Notes: generated by a model from the letters alone, not told the origin. 64,000 nucleotides of DNA from Blautia sp. (GCA_017515325.1 JAFWGA010000038.1:1-64000); one strand, 5' to 3'; shown: positions 9,661 through 18,488, counted from the first letter of the stretch. Program-made: numbers and translations.

Positions 9661-9789
9661 TTACATGGCGATCGCTTCGATCTCCACTTTTGCCTTTCTG
9701 GGAAGAATGGGTAAATCACTGATGCAGGTCGCAGCACTTTGCACATCGTCATGCTGATATTTATTGCGTTTTTCGTCACACTCCTTGAC
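9661..9789 (-). pseudogene. Remnant of a RidA (YjgF/TdcF) family gene
   Basis: The last 42 codons of a minus-strand frame end in 'SDLPILPRKAKVEIEAIAM', the typical C-terminal strand of RidA proteins (LP-x-G-A-x-VEIEAIA). A complete RidA has about 125 residues; everything upstream is unrelated AT-rich sequence. RidA removes reactive enamines/imines made by PLP-dependent dehydratases and lyases, so a neighbour that acted on cysteine makes sense: the stop lies 16 bases from the desulfidase remnant. Both were probably one lost catabolic unit. Confidence 0.65.
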
Positions 9790-9952
9790 AGATAAGGCTT
9801 TTTGGTATAAAATTAAATCAAAGTTAACGAAAATATATTTTGTATCGAATATTTTACATTGATACTCTCCATTGGTTTGATGCAATAGTATCATGAGAGT
9901 ACTATGGCTTATGGGAGAAGGGCTGACATTTGTTTTAAGGGATTGATCAACC

Positions 9953-9990
9953 AGAGGGGTACGGTTTTAAGCCGTATCCCTCTTTTTTTA
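9953..9990 (+). terminator. Orphan rho-independent terminator
   Basis: AGAGGGGTACGG (9953-9964) pairs over 12 bp (one G-U) with CCGTATCCCTCT (9972-9983), followed by TTTTTTT. It points in the plus direction although no intact plus-strand gene precedes it within 700 bases, so it probably ended a deleted gene or RNA. Confidence 0.8.
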
Positions 9991-9995
9991 TGGCA

Positions 9996-10039
9996 GGGGC
10001 GCCGAAAGGAAGATATCACCTGACGGTGACCGGCGCCCC
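9996..10039. repeat. GC-rich nested inverted repeat
   Basis: GGGGCGCCG (9996-10004) is the exact reverse complement of CGGCGCCCC (10031-10039). A second hairpin TCACC/GGTGA lies inside. It follows the 3' end of the flavin reductase on the minus strand by about 48 bases, where it could block transcription, but neither side has a T run. Confidence 0.6.
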
Positions 10040-10086
10040 GCCGTGGGGTAGAGTGTCGGACGCGCTTCCCTTTACCCTATTTTAAT

Positions 10087-10638
10087 TCATATTTCGTTTT
10101 TTACAGAATCGATTATGATATCGACATCTGCTCCGATAATATCAAGCCCTGTGACTTTGATCAGCCTGAATTCCGAGATGCCGTAAAAGCTCTGTGCCAG
10201 TGTTTTGACATATCCGGCTCCGTATTCTTCAGGAAAATAATTCCCGCCGACAGTTGTGACATATGTCAGACATTTTGCCCTGCACAAGCCGATGGGTATC
10301 CCTTCCGGCGTATAGGAAAACGTGATTCCCCGGACATTAATCTGCTCGAAATACTGCTTTAATACTGCGGGAAAAGACAAATCCCAAAAAGGTGCGGCAA
10401 TGATGATATTATCCGCTTCGGCGAATTGTTTTGCCAGATCAAACATGGGATCACTGAAATTCTGATCAGCAATCAGCCGGTCACGCCGGCTGAGGAAGTC
10501 TTCATCAACAAGTGGGAAGTTGATTGAATTCAGATATATTTCCTTATACGGTTCGTTCAATTTAGACAGCAGATGATCTGCCAGGTCTTTTGTTCTGGAT
10601 TCTTTCCTGACACACGCGTTGATAAACAATACCATCAT
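10087..10638 (-). CDS. Flavodoxin-fold NAD(P)H oxidoreductase (azoreductase-like)
   Basis: The 183-residue product matches the flavodoxin_2 (AcpD/AzoR) fold: FMN phosphate-binding loop 'INACVRKESRTKDLADHLL', the 'ADNIIIAAPFWDLSFPAVLKQYFEQ' segment that stacks on the flavin, and 'YVTTVGGNYFPEEYG'. Such enzymes use FMN and NAD(P)H to reduce quinones, azo compounds or nitro groups in the cytosol. The start at 10638 is supported by GAGAGGAGG 5-6 bases upstream; an upstream in-frame ATG at 10674 lacks a site. The gene stands alone with its own promoter. Confidence 0.82.
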   Translation of the reverse strand: MMVLFINACVRKESRTKDLADHLLSKLNEPYKEIYLNSINFPLVDEDFLSRRDRLIADQNFSDPMFDLAKQFAEADNIIIAAPFWDLSFPAVLKQYFEQINVRGITFSYTPEGIPIGLCRAKCLTYVTTVGGNYFPEEYGAGYVKTLAQSFYGISEFRLIKVTGLDIIGADVDIIIDSVKNEI

Positions 10639-10734
10639 AATCCTCCTCTCGGCAAATATCGATTTCTGCCTCACGCTTTTGCTTTACTTCAGTTCGAGTA
10701 ACAGAACGTTCTTGCGAGCATAAAATACCTATAA

Positions 10735-10763
10735 ATCATAGCAGAACCAGGGGCTGATTTCAA
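10735..10763 (-). promoter_or_regulatory. Sigma-A type promoter of the flavodoxin-fold reductase
   Basis: On the minus strand TTGAAA (10763-10758) and TATGAT (10740-10735) are 17 bases apart. The resulting leader of about 90 bases includes a perfect 10-bp palindrome AGAACGTTCT (10703-10712), a candidate operator. Confidence 0.7.
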
Positions 10764-10907
10764 TTTGATGAATTTGTACACATCGAAAAGTTATCGCAGA
10801 GAGGGGATTGCAAGGAGAATGGCTGCTATGATATTTTAAAGATGCATGGAACCAGGGAGTCACAGAAATCAGTCTGGATACTAGTGTATGGTTCTGAATA
10901 GAGGGAT

Positions 10908-10964
10908 ATGAGAATGACATCAAGGAAACACGACATGGATAAGACAATGGGAAAGAGGAGCTGA
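10908..10964 (+). CDS. Possible 18-codon leader peptide
   Basis: An ATG at 10908 preceded by AGAGGG opens an 18-codon frame (MRMTSRKHDMDKTMGKRS) that stops 2 bases before the ATG of the NlpC/P60-like gene. The ribosome site of the next gene lies inside it. It could couple translation or simply be chance; no similarity is recognised. Confidence 0.25.
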   Translation: MRMTSRKHDMDKTMGKRS

Positions 10965-10966
10965 TC

Positions 10967-12196
10967 ATGAGCAGATTATTCGGAAATATGAAATGGACAC
11001 TGGCAATGACTTTGAGCGCGATGATGATCGTAACCAGTCTCTCAACAGTGTTTGCGGAAGATTCCACAGAATCGCCCGCAGAAGAAATGCTGGAGGCCGT
11101 CTATCTCGGCGTGAAGGATTACGGCAAGGAGGAGACAAACAAGGAGAACAAGGAGAACTTCCTTTATCGGTTCGGGGGGGACGTAGAGGAGATCATCCTG
11201 CGGATTGACAATGGAACGAAGGATGAGGCGGGAAACTATGATTATCCGATCCAGAATCAGCTGAAAGAAGGATATCGCTATCTTGTGACAATAGAAGACG
11301 GCACTGTTACATCGGTCCGGGAAATTGGGGAAACGGTGCCGAAATACCAACCGCCGGTTCAGGGGACTGAAGGTGAGCGAACGGTGACGAACTTCCTGAA
11401 AACAGCGCTCATGCCTGTCGGGACCACGCTGTATATCTACGGCGGAGGATGGGACTGGCAGGACATGGGATCTGCTGTTCAGGCCAGTTCATTTGGCGTA
11501 TCGCCGGACTGGGTCAGATTCTTTGAGAGCCAGGATGAAGACTTCACCTACAAGGAGAAGGACGGGGATAAGACAAAGGCAGATCCCCAGCACAGCTATT
11601 ATCCGTATGGCAAGTACAACGAGTATTACTATGCCGGACTTGACTGTTCCGGATTTGTCGGATGGGTCCTATATAACACACTTGAGACAAAGGAAGGAGA
11701 GGAAGGCTATGTAAGCGGCTCCACCGGAATGGCAAAGAAGCTTTATGAGTGCGGTCTTGGAGAATGGACGCAGGATATCAAAGCGCCGGACGGAAAGAAT
11801 GGATATGAGATGAAGCCGGGTGATGTCATGAGCATTAACGGACATGTATGGATTTCCCTCGGAACCTGTGACGATGGCAGTGTTGTCATTGTCCATTCCA
11901 CTCCATCGAAGAGCAGGAGTTTACAGCCGGGCGGCGGTGTCCAGATCAGTGCAGTCGGAACAGACGAAAGCTGCGAGGCATATATCCTGGCGGATCGGTA
12001 TATGTCAGAGTATTTTCCGGCATGGTATGAGCGCTACCCGATCTATCTGTGTGACCCGGATGTCTATTTTACATTTGAAGGGGAGAATGCAGGAAGGTTT
12101 ACCTGGAGTACCGAAGGAGGCGAGGACGGATTCACGGATCCGGACGGAATCAGGGATATGAACCCCGCGCAGGTTCTGGAATTGTTGTTTGAATAA
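10967..12196 (+). CDS. Secreted NlpC/P60-like cell-wall hydrolase
   Basis: A 409-residue protein with a signal peptide (residues 1-30, cut near VFAED). The central part resembles an NlpC/P60 papain-fold peptidase: nucleophile Cys in 'GLDCSGFVGWVLYNT' and the His in 'NGHVWISLG', spaced as in the family, preceded by a typical 'PVGTTLYIYGGGWDW' segment. These enzymes cut peptide stems of peptidoglycan; divergent relatives act as amidases or transferases. The acidic N-terminal region (31-140) matches nothing I recognise. AGAGGAG precedes the ATG by 7 bases. It lies 65 bases before the first NRPS-like gene. Confidence 0.75.
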   Translation: MSRLFGNMKWTLAMTLSAMMIVTSLSTVFAEDSTESPAEEMLEAVYLGVKDYGKEETNKENKENFLYRFGGDVEEIILRIDNGTKDEAGNYDYPIQNQLKEGYRYLVTIEDGTVTSVREIGETVPKYQPPVQGTEGERTVTNFLKTALMPVGTTLYIYGGGWDWQDMGSAVQASSFGVSPDWVRFFESQDEDFTYKEKDGDKTKADPQHSYYPYGKYNEYYYAGLDCSGFVGWVLYNTLETKEGEEGYVSGSTGMAKKLYECGLGEWTQDIKAPDGKNGYEMKPGDVMSINGHVWISLGTCDDGSVVIVHSTPSKSRSLQPGGGVQISAVGTDESCEAYILADRYMSEYFPAWYERYPIYLCDPDVYFTFEGENAGRFTWSTEGGEDGFTDPDGIRDMNPAQVLELLFE

Positions 12197-12261
12197 GCGA
12201 CTATGAACACGGACATGAAAGGGGAAACCGAGATGAATGGCCGACAGACAGAGGTATCAGA

Positions 12262-14949
12262 ATGGATGGCATTCTGATAACAATTGGAGAAATGCTCTTC
12301 CGTTACAGGAAGAGCAAGGAACCCGCCGTGATCTTTCACGGACGGATCATGACATATCAGCACCTATATGAATCCTGTGCCTGTATTGCCCTGCAGCTGA
12401 GGCGCAGAGGGCTGAAAAAGGGCGACCGTCTCGTACTGGACATGGAAAGGTCACAACGATATGTATGCATGATGCTCGGTATTGCTATGAGCGGCGGAGT
12501 TGTTGTTTCCATCCACCAGGGATGGCCGGCTCTTATGCGGGAACAGGTGCTCATGGAATGCGATCCGTTTCTCATCGTGACGGATGAAATGGCCGAATCC
12601 ATGATGGAGTCTTCCCAGGAAATGCCGCCCGAGAGCCTGGTCAGCCTTCTTCCCGGGGTGAAGGGAGAGGATCCCTTCCAGATCGTTTATACATCAGGCA
12701 GTACCGGAAAGCCGAAGGGAACGGTACTTTGTCATCTTATGGCCGCCAATATAAGCCTCTGCTCCGGGAAAAATACTATGTGCCGTCATTTTGCTGCCTC
12801 CTGCAGGTGCAGCCTTTTGGATGCGGATTTCTCTTTTGTCGCATCCACTATTGTGATGATGCAGGCCCTGTTTAATGAAAAAGCGGTGGTAATCGCCACC
12901 CGGGAGGAGATTTCCTCGCCCGGCCGCCTGGCCGTTCTGTGCCAGAGGGAGGAAGTAGACGAGGTCTGCTGGACACCCTCCAGAATTATCAGCCTGTTGA
13001 CGGATCCGGATATGGCCAGGGCAGCCAGCCGTATCCGTGTCATGATGGTCGCCGGTGAGAAGATTCCCGAAAAGCTTTATTCGCTGATCGCGCAATTGAT
13101 GCCGGATACCAGCGTATACTGCGCTTACGGCATGTCGGAGATGATGCAGGTGGAAGATCATCCCTTCATACCCGGAAGAGAAAACCTGCTTGGCAGCGGT
13201 TGTGAAAACATCGCTCTTCATGTGCTGGATCCAAAGGGAGAATCGGTTTTAGCCGGAGAAACGGGGGAGATATGCATCAGTGGGATACCGGCTCAATTGG
13301 GATATTACTGGCGAGACAGTGAACTGACAGAAAAAAGGTATAGGCAGCATCCCCTTTATGGCAGGATCTTCCGCACGGGGGATCTGGCTGTAGTGGAGCC
13401 GGACGGGGGCTTTTGCATCGCCGGAAGAAAGGACCAGATGGCCAAGCTTCGCGGAATGCGGATCGATCTGAAGGCCATCGAACAGGCTATCCTTATGTTT
13501 CCGGGCGTTGTGGAGGCAGTCGTGATGATTCTTGGAGAAGGTGAGGGGCAGACCCTGGCAGCCTTCTATACCCGTAAAGATAAGGCTTCTTTCCCCGGAA
13601 ACACGTCCGGGAATAATGACTTTGAACAGGAGCTGCGTGCCAGCCTTTCCGAGCAGCTTCCCTATAACATGGTACCTGCCTGGCTGATGGAACTCTCTGA
13701 AATGCCTCTGAACTATAACGGAAAAACAGACCGCCTCGCTCTTTCCCGTCTTGTGCCCAAACAGGCTGCCTACAGAGCTTCCGAGACAGAACGGGAAGAC
13801 CTGCTTTGTGAGCTGTTTGCTGATGTGCTGAGACTGCCCCGACAGGCCGGAGCCGATGATAGCTTTTTTGCGCTTGGTGGTGATTCGATGTCGGGCATGG
13901 AACTGGTCGTCCGGCTGAAAGAAAAAGGACTGCACATGGACATGAAAATGCTCTTTGCCGGTCCGACACCAGGGCAGCTGGCGAAGGTCCTAAGACCTGC
14001 CAGAGACGAAAATGCAAAAGGCAGCATGGAAAATCTGCCGCCTATGCCTGAATGGACACACGCGCAGGCGGAAGCGGTGAAAAAGACCTTTGGCAGGCAG
14101 GCCGTGGAATGCCTGTATCCTGTCACGCATGGCATGGAGAGGCATCTTCGGCGAGGGGACGTCTGGATGCTGGCGGATTTTCATGTAATCGGTTTTGATG
14201 AAAAGACGCAAGAGACGATCCGGCTTCGCCTGTCCCAGATGACCCGCGCCCACCAGGCGCTGCGCTCCATTTTTTTGTTTCCCGAAGGGGAGCGTCCGGT
14301 ACAGGCTGTGCTTCAGGAATATACCCCTTCCTTTTCCTTTGCGGATCTGTCCGCTGACGAACAGGAAGGAAAAATACTCTCCGGGAAACAAAAGACGGCC
14401 ATCAGTCAGGCGTTCATCGAGGACGTGGCCAGAGGCACAGAACCCGCTGCAGGACCGTTGTTCGTGGCAAGGCTTTTCCGTACCCATAAGGACCAGGCCG
14501 TCCTCTACCGGTATTATTCCCATACCCTTCTGGACGGGGAAGCACAGCTTCGTCTCTTGGATGAGCTTCTGGGAAGAACAAAGATCCTTTCAGACCGGGA
14601 GTTACTGAGTCGGCATTTTCGCAGGATCCTGTATACGCCCCGCCAGAACGCACTTGCATTCTGGCACAGAATGGGTCTGGGAGATACCCTCTCCTCTCTT
14701 CCTGGCCCATCCCACCTGGAAAAAACCGGAGGAAATACCAGGCAGTCTTTTCGTGCCGGCGATGGCAGACTACTGAAAGAACTGAAGGATTATTGCAAAA
14801 GGACATCCATAACGCTCGCGGCGATCCTTTGCTATTGCCTGGGAAAGGTGGCCTGCAGAATGCTGAAGATCCCGTCCTTCACCTTCCTTACCGTCACAAA
14901 CGGACGAATGCCGGAAGAGAACTTATTCTGCCAGAGTCTTTCTACCTGA
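12262..14949 (+). CDS. NRPS-like protein: adenylation-carrier-truncated condensation
   Basis: An 895-residue protein. Adenylation domain (1-495): 'VYTSGSTGKPKGTVL' (A3), 'YCAYGMSEMMQ' (A5), 'FRTGDLAV' (A7), 'GRKDQMAKLRGMRIDLKAIE' (A8) and NGKTDR with the catalytic Lys (A10). An Asp in 'LLDADFSF' sits where the residue that binds the alpha-amino group is expected. Carrier domain: 'LGGDSMSG', phosphopantetheine Ser542. Condensation-like domain from about 610, with active-site H754 and D758 in HTLLDG (first His of the HHxxxDG motif is Ser). The domain stops soon after 'TVTNGRMPEE', about 110-130 residues short of the second protein's equivalent. AGAGGT precedes the ATG. No thioesterase. Confidence 0.8.
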   Translation: MDGILITIGEMLFRYRKSKEPAVIFHGRIMTYQHLYESCACIALQLRRRGLKKGDRLVLDMERSQRYVCMMLGIAMSGGVVVSIHQGWPALMREQVLMECDPFLIVTDEMAESMMESSQEMPPESLVSLLPGVKGEDPFQIVYTSGSTGKPKGTVLCHLMAANISLCSGKNTMCRHFAASCRCSLLDADFSFVASTIVMMQALFNEKAVVIATREEISSPGRLAVLCQREEVDEVCWTPSRIISLLTDPDMARAASRIRVMMVAGEKIPEKLYSLIAQLMPDTSVYCAYGMSEMMQVEDHPFIPGRENLLGSGCENIALHVLDPKGESVLAGETGEICISGIPAQLGYYWRDSELTEKRYRQHPLYGRIFRTGDLAVVEPDGGFCIAGRKDQMAKLRGMRIDLKAIEQAILMFPGVVEAVVMILGEGEGQTLAAFYTRKDKASFPGNTSGNNDFEQELRASLSEQLPYNMVPAWLMELSEMPLNYNGKTDRLALSRLVPKQAAYRASETEREDLLCELFADVLRLPRQAGADDSFFALGGDSMSGMELVVRLKEKGLHMDMKMLFAGPTPGQLAKVLRPARDENAKGSMENLPPMPEWTHAQAEAVKKTFGRQAVECLYPVTHGMERHLRRGDVWMLADFHVIGFDEKTQETIRLRLSQMTRAHQALRSIFLFPEGERPVQAVLQEYTPSFSFADLSADEQEGKILSGKQKTAISQAFIEDVARGTEPAAGPLFVARLFRTHKDQAVLYRYYSHTLLDGEAQLRLLDELLGRTKILSDRELLSRHFRRILYTPRQNALAFWHRMGLGDTLSSLPGPSHLEKTGGNTRQSFRAGDGRLLKELKDYCKRTSITLAAILCYCLGKVACRMLKIPSFTFLTVTNGRMPEENLFCQSLST

Positions 14950-15002
14950 AACCTTCTGAATACCTTGAAGCGTCTGCGTCTACCGTTGAACAGGTGGTCG
15001 AA

Positions 15003-15344
15003 ATGTCCAGGGCTGCCTATGATTTCTGTATAAAGCGAGGTGAGAACGCAAAGACGGCGAGAATGGTTTCCCTATTCGTCGAGGAGATGGGAGTAAATGC
15101 CGTAAAGTATGGATTTGAATCGGTGAAACATGGCCTGATTGAATTGAAGCTTGTCCTGAAAGAAGATAAAAGGCTGATTCGCCTCAAAGATAACGGCAGA
15201 CCATTTGATCCAGTCAGATGGCTCAAAGACAATGATCCTGAGGATCCGACGAAAAACCTTGGAATACGGATGACCGTTGGCCTTGCGAAAAACGTCCAGT
15301 ATATTCCGGCAATGAAATTCAACAATATGATGATTTTTCTGTAA
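15003..15344 (+). CDS. RsbW/SpoIIAB-type ATPase domain, probably a truncated fragment
   Basis: The open frame runs from before 14900 to 15344 and overlaps the end of the first NRPS-like gene. Similarity to HATPase_c anti-sigma kinases begins near 14940 and includes the N box 'EEMGVNAVKYGF', the G1 box 'LKDNGRPFDP' and the G2 region 'NLGIRMTVGLA'. No good start precedes the whole domain: ATG 15003 (with AGGTGG upstream) would drop the first beta-strand. The protein may be a relic of a larger protein whose front half was lost when it was joined to the truncated condensation domain. In intact relatives the domain binds ATP and phosphorylates or holds a partner. Function here is doubtful. Confidence 0.55.
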   Translation: MSRAAYDFCIKRGENAKTARMVSLFVEEMGVNAVKYGFESVKHGLIELKLVLKEDKRLIRLKDNGRPFDPVRWLKDNDPEDPTKNLGIRMTVGLAKNVQYIPAMKFNNMMIFL

Positions 15345-15377
15345 TCACGGGAAATGATACTCAAGGAGAAAACCGGT

Positions 15378-18300
15378 ATGGGAAGGATTTGGAAGGAGCT
15401 GTGGGACACAGATGCCTATGACAGAAGGCTTACACTGCAGGACCTGGCCTGGGCAACCCTGAGCACAGATGGGACGGCCATCGTCTGCAGGGAAAAGCGC
15501 CTGTCCTACCAGGAGTTTCACAGGATCACGACAGGGATAGCCTGCTGCTTGATGGATCAAGGCCTTAAGAAAGGCGACGTGGTGGCAATTCACATGCACA
15601 GGGATGAGCGCCTTCTCTGTGCCATGTTTGGCGTTATTAAAGCAGGGGCAGCCTACCTGATCCTGAATACGGACTGGCCCGGCCAGCGCCTTAACTATGT
15701 GGTCTCTGACTCTGGTACACGTTTTGTTATCACGGACCAGGCTGCGGGCGATTATGCGGGCGCTGCCACCGTTTTGTATTCCGAGATATTCAGGGAAAGT
15801 ACGCCGGGTGAGCGAGATCCCAATCTCGAAGTTCAAAAAGAAGCTGTATCTTCCTTTCGGGAACGCATGCTTCGTCCTGAGGCATCTGATGTGGCAGCCC
15901 TGTATTATACTTCAGGATCTACAGGAAAGCCAAAGGGGGTTGTACTCACTCACGCAAATATGGTGGACTCCACTCTGCCCCTTAAGTCAAATGCCTGCAT
16001 CCGGGAGGGGGCTATACGCTGCACCAGTATTCTGGATGTTGTGAATGCAGGTTTCATGGCTTCCGTGCTGACCTACGGTCCCTCCCTATACACCGGGGGC
16101 AAGCATGTTCTTGTACAGAACGAAGATCTTGAACAGCTGATCCCTGTGGCCGATATGATGCGTGAGGAAAAAGTTGACTTTGTCCTCATGACTCCCTCCG
16201 TTATGACGACTCTTCTGACGGTTCAGGATTTTGCCAGGCAGTTGCAGAACGTCAAGGAGATTACTTTATGTGGAGAACCCTTCTCGCAGCAGCTGGCAAA
16301 CACCCTGACAGGGTATACGAAGGAAGGAACGATCGTCAACAATCTGTATGGAACCACGGAGGCGGCTGTGGGACTTGCCTGTGTAAATGTGCGCGGGAGG
16401 AAGGTGACAATGGGCCTTCCCTTTGCAAACACCCAGGTTTTTGCACAGGATCCTGATGGAAACCGTCTTCCTGACGGAGAGAGCGGCGAGCTATGCGTGA
16501 AAGGGCTGCGGGTGGCCATTGGGTATAAAAATCGTCCGGAGCTGACAGATGAGAAATTCTATACCGATACAGACGGAATAAAGGTATACAGAACCGGAGA
16601 TTTTGGCTTTATCAACAGAGATGGCGAGATTGAATTCCTGGGACGGAATGACCGCATGGTAAAGCTGGGAGGCGTTCGATTTGAACTGCCTGAGGTGGAA
16701 TATTATCTTCTTCAGCAGCCCTACATCAGCGAAGCCGCAGTCAAGATCTGCAATATCGGTGGACATGACCAGCTTTGTGCCGTCATTGTCAGCGATGAAA
16801 ATGTCACGGGGGAAAGGATCCGAAAGGATCTTGAAAAGGTCATCCCCCAGGCTATGATTCCCACTGTCTACAACAGAGTAGATGCAATGCCCACAACGGA
16901 AAGGGGAAAAATCGATTATGAGCGTCTGGTCATTGTACCGCCCGATCTGCCACGGGAATATGAATCCCCTGCAGATGAGATGGAAGAGATGACCTGCTCC
17001 ATATTTGCAGAAGCCCTGGATATGGAACGGGCAGAACCGGGAGCGAACTTTTTCGAACTTGGCGGCAACTCCCTGAAAGCATATATTGTACTTTCACAGC
17101 TTAACAAAAAAGGATATTCTATCTCGATGGGAGACTTCCTTAAAGCTTCTACCCCGCGGGATATGGCTAAAGTGCTTCGCAGGCAGAAAGCAGAACTGAA
17201 TCAAGGTTCATCTGTATCTAAAGAAGAGATCATCCCGGAAGAGGACGCCGGGAAAAACACTTTGCCTGATGTGAATATTGAGGTGCCTGGGGAGTTTTTG
17301 GAGCTCTCAAAAGATGAAAACACCTTGGCCATCCTGCCGGTAATGAACAGCACGATGGCGTTTCTGTTTATGAAACAGCAGGGAGTAACGGACAGGCAGA
17401 ATACGATCCGGGTCCGGTTTGTGATAAAAGGTTTTTGCCCGAAAGAGGAATTCAACCGGCGCGTCCAGAAGCTGTTTTGCAGCCATCCTGCGCTTCGCAG
17501 TTCCTTTGTCAGGGCTGGCAATGGCAGCTACTGGCAGATATTCTACAAAAGGAAAGCCCCCACCGTCTATTACAGGGATTTAAGAGCTCTTTCCGATGCT
17601 GCTTCGGGAAGGGTTCTAAGCGGGTTCTGGCAGGTGATGGCTGAGAGCGGGGATATATTTGAGGTCGGCTGTTTCCCACTGTCCAATGGTAATACCACCT
17701 TACTGATCCAGGCAGAACATACCATCATCGATGGCCTGTCTCTGCAAATCATACAGAATGAGCTCTCATCCGCTGGCACAGGAGACATTCAGGAAGACAT
17801 GCTTTTGACATACCGGCAAAGGCAGATACTTGCAGCGAAAAGTATCCCTGAGGATGTTGTTGCATACTTTACCCCTGAATATCCTATGGCCAAATCGAAG
17901 GAGTCCCTGTATTACACAGGGAAAAACACAAAGGAAGTGATCCGGTTGTCTGAAAAGGAAACGGCCTCTTTGATCACAAGATGCAGCCTGCTTGGCGTGA
18001 CGATGTTCTGTTATGTACTGCATTCCTATGGAAAGGCTCTTTTATCCCTTTTAAGAAGAAAGGAAGTCTGGCTTTTGCACACGGACAGTGGGCGTTCGCC
18101 ATCCGATAAAAACAGCTTTCGCATAGTCTCAAATATGATGACTGGGATACCCGTGCGCATCACATCGGATATGACGCCGGCACAGCTTCAGGCGGATATT
18201 CTTTATCTTGCGGGAATCCAGGGTCTTTCTGACTCGGACCTGTTTTATCGTCAGGCTTTTTTTGGCATATATGAAGGCATAGTATCCAAAGACTTTGGAA

Positions 18301-18488
18301 TGGCGGATCCGCAGATACTTGAGAGCGAAATATTAGGCGGGGACAATCTGAGAGGAAATCACATGAGCATGGAGGATGGATGCCTGAATATTGCTTTTTA
18401 TCATGAGGATATTTCGGAACAGAATGCTTTTTACAGGAATGTTAAAGCTCTAATGCTGCACGATTTAACGTTACCTTCTAATCTATAA
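15378..18488 (+). CDS. NRPS-like protein: adenylation-carrier-condensation
   Basis: A 1036-residue protein with the same domain order as the gene at 12262. Adenylation domain (1-530): 'YYTSGSTGKPKGVVLTH', 'NLYGTTEAAV', 'YRTGDFG', 'GRNDRMVKLGGVRFELPEVE' and 'RGKIDYERL' with the A10 Lys. Carrier Ser565 in 'LGGNSLKAY'. Condensation-like domain (about 640-1030) with 'EHTIIDG' (H781, D785; first His of HHxxxDG replaced by Glu). The start at 15378 follows AAGGAG at 7 bases; an ATG at 15354 lacks a site. With no initial condensation domain and no thioesterase, this may activate an amino acid and transfer it to a diffusible acceptor. Confidence 0.82.
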   Translation: MGRIWKELWDTDAYDRRLTLQDLAWATLSTDGTAIVCREKRLSYQEFHRITTGIACCLMDQGLKKGDVVAIHMHRDERLLCAMFGVIKAGAAYLILNTDWPGQRLNYVVSDSGTRFVITDQAAGDYAGAATVLYSEIFRESTPGERDPNLEVQKEAVSSFRERMLRPEASDVAALYYTSGSTGKPKGVVLTHANMVDSTLPLKSNACIREGAIRCTSILDVVNAGFMASVLTYGPSLYTGGKHVLVQNEDLEQLIPVADMMREEKVDFVLMTPSVMTTLLTVQDFARQLQNVKEITLCGEPFSQQLANTLTGYTKEGTIVNNLYGTTEAAVGLACVNVRGRKVTMGLPFANTQVFAQDPDGNRLPDGESGELCVKGLRVAIGYKNRPELTDEKFYTDTDGIKVYRTGDFGFINRDGEIEFLGRNDRMVKLGGVRFELPEVEYYLLQQPYISEAAVKICNIGGHDQLCAVIVSDENVTGERIRKDLEKVIPQAMIPTVYNRVDAMPTTERGKIDYERLVIVPPDLPREYESPADEMEEMTCSIFAEALDMERAEPGANFFELGGNSLKAYIVLSQLNKKGYSISMGDFLKASTPRDMAKVLRRQKAELNQGSSVSKEEIIPEEDAGKNTLPDVNIEVPGEFLELSKDENTLAILPVMNSTMAFLFMKQQGVTDRQNTIRVRFVIKGFCPKEEFNRRVQKLFCSHPALRSSFVRAGNGSYWQIFYKRKAPTVYYRDLRALSDAASGRVLSGFWQVMAESGDIFEVGCFPLSNGNTTLLIQAEHTIIDGLSLQIIQNELSSAGTGDIQEDMLLTYRQRQILAAKSIPEDVVAYFTPEYPMAKSKESLYYTGKNTKEVIRLSEKETASLITRCSLLGVTMFCYVLHSYGKALLSLLRRKEVWLLHTDSGRSPSDKNSFRIVSNMMTGIPVRITSDMTPAQLQADILYLAGIQGLSDSDLFYRQAFFGIYEGIVSKDFGMADPQILESEILGGDNLRGNHMSMEDGCLNIAFYHEDISEQNAFYRNVKALMLHDLTLPSNL

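Noticed and set aside
14793..15002. The long upstream part of the ATPase frame as coding
   Set aside because: Up to about 14930 it overlaps the condensation domain in another frame and has no similarity to the ATPase family; only the part after about 14940 is homologous.
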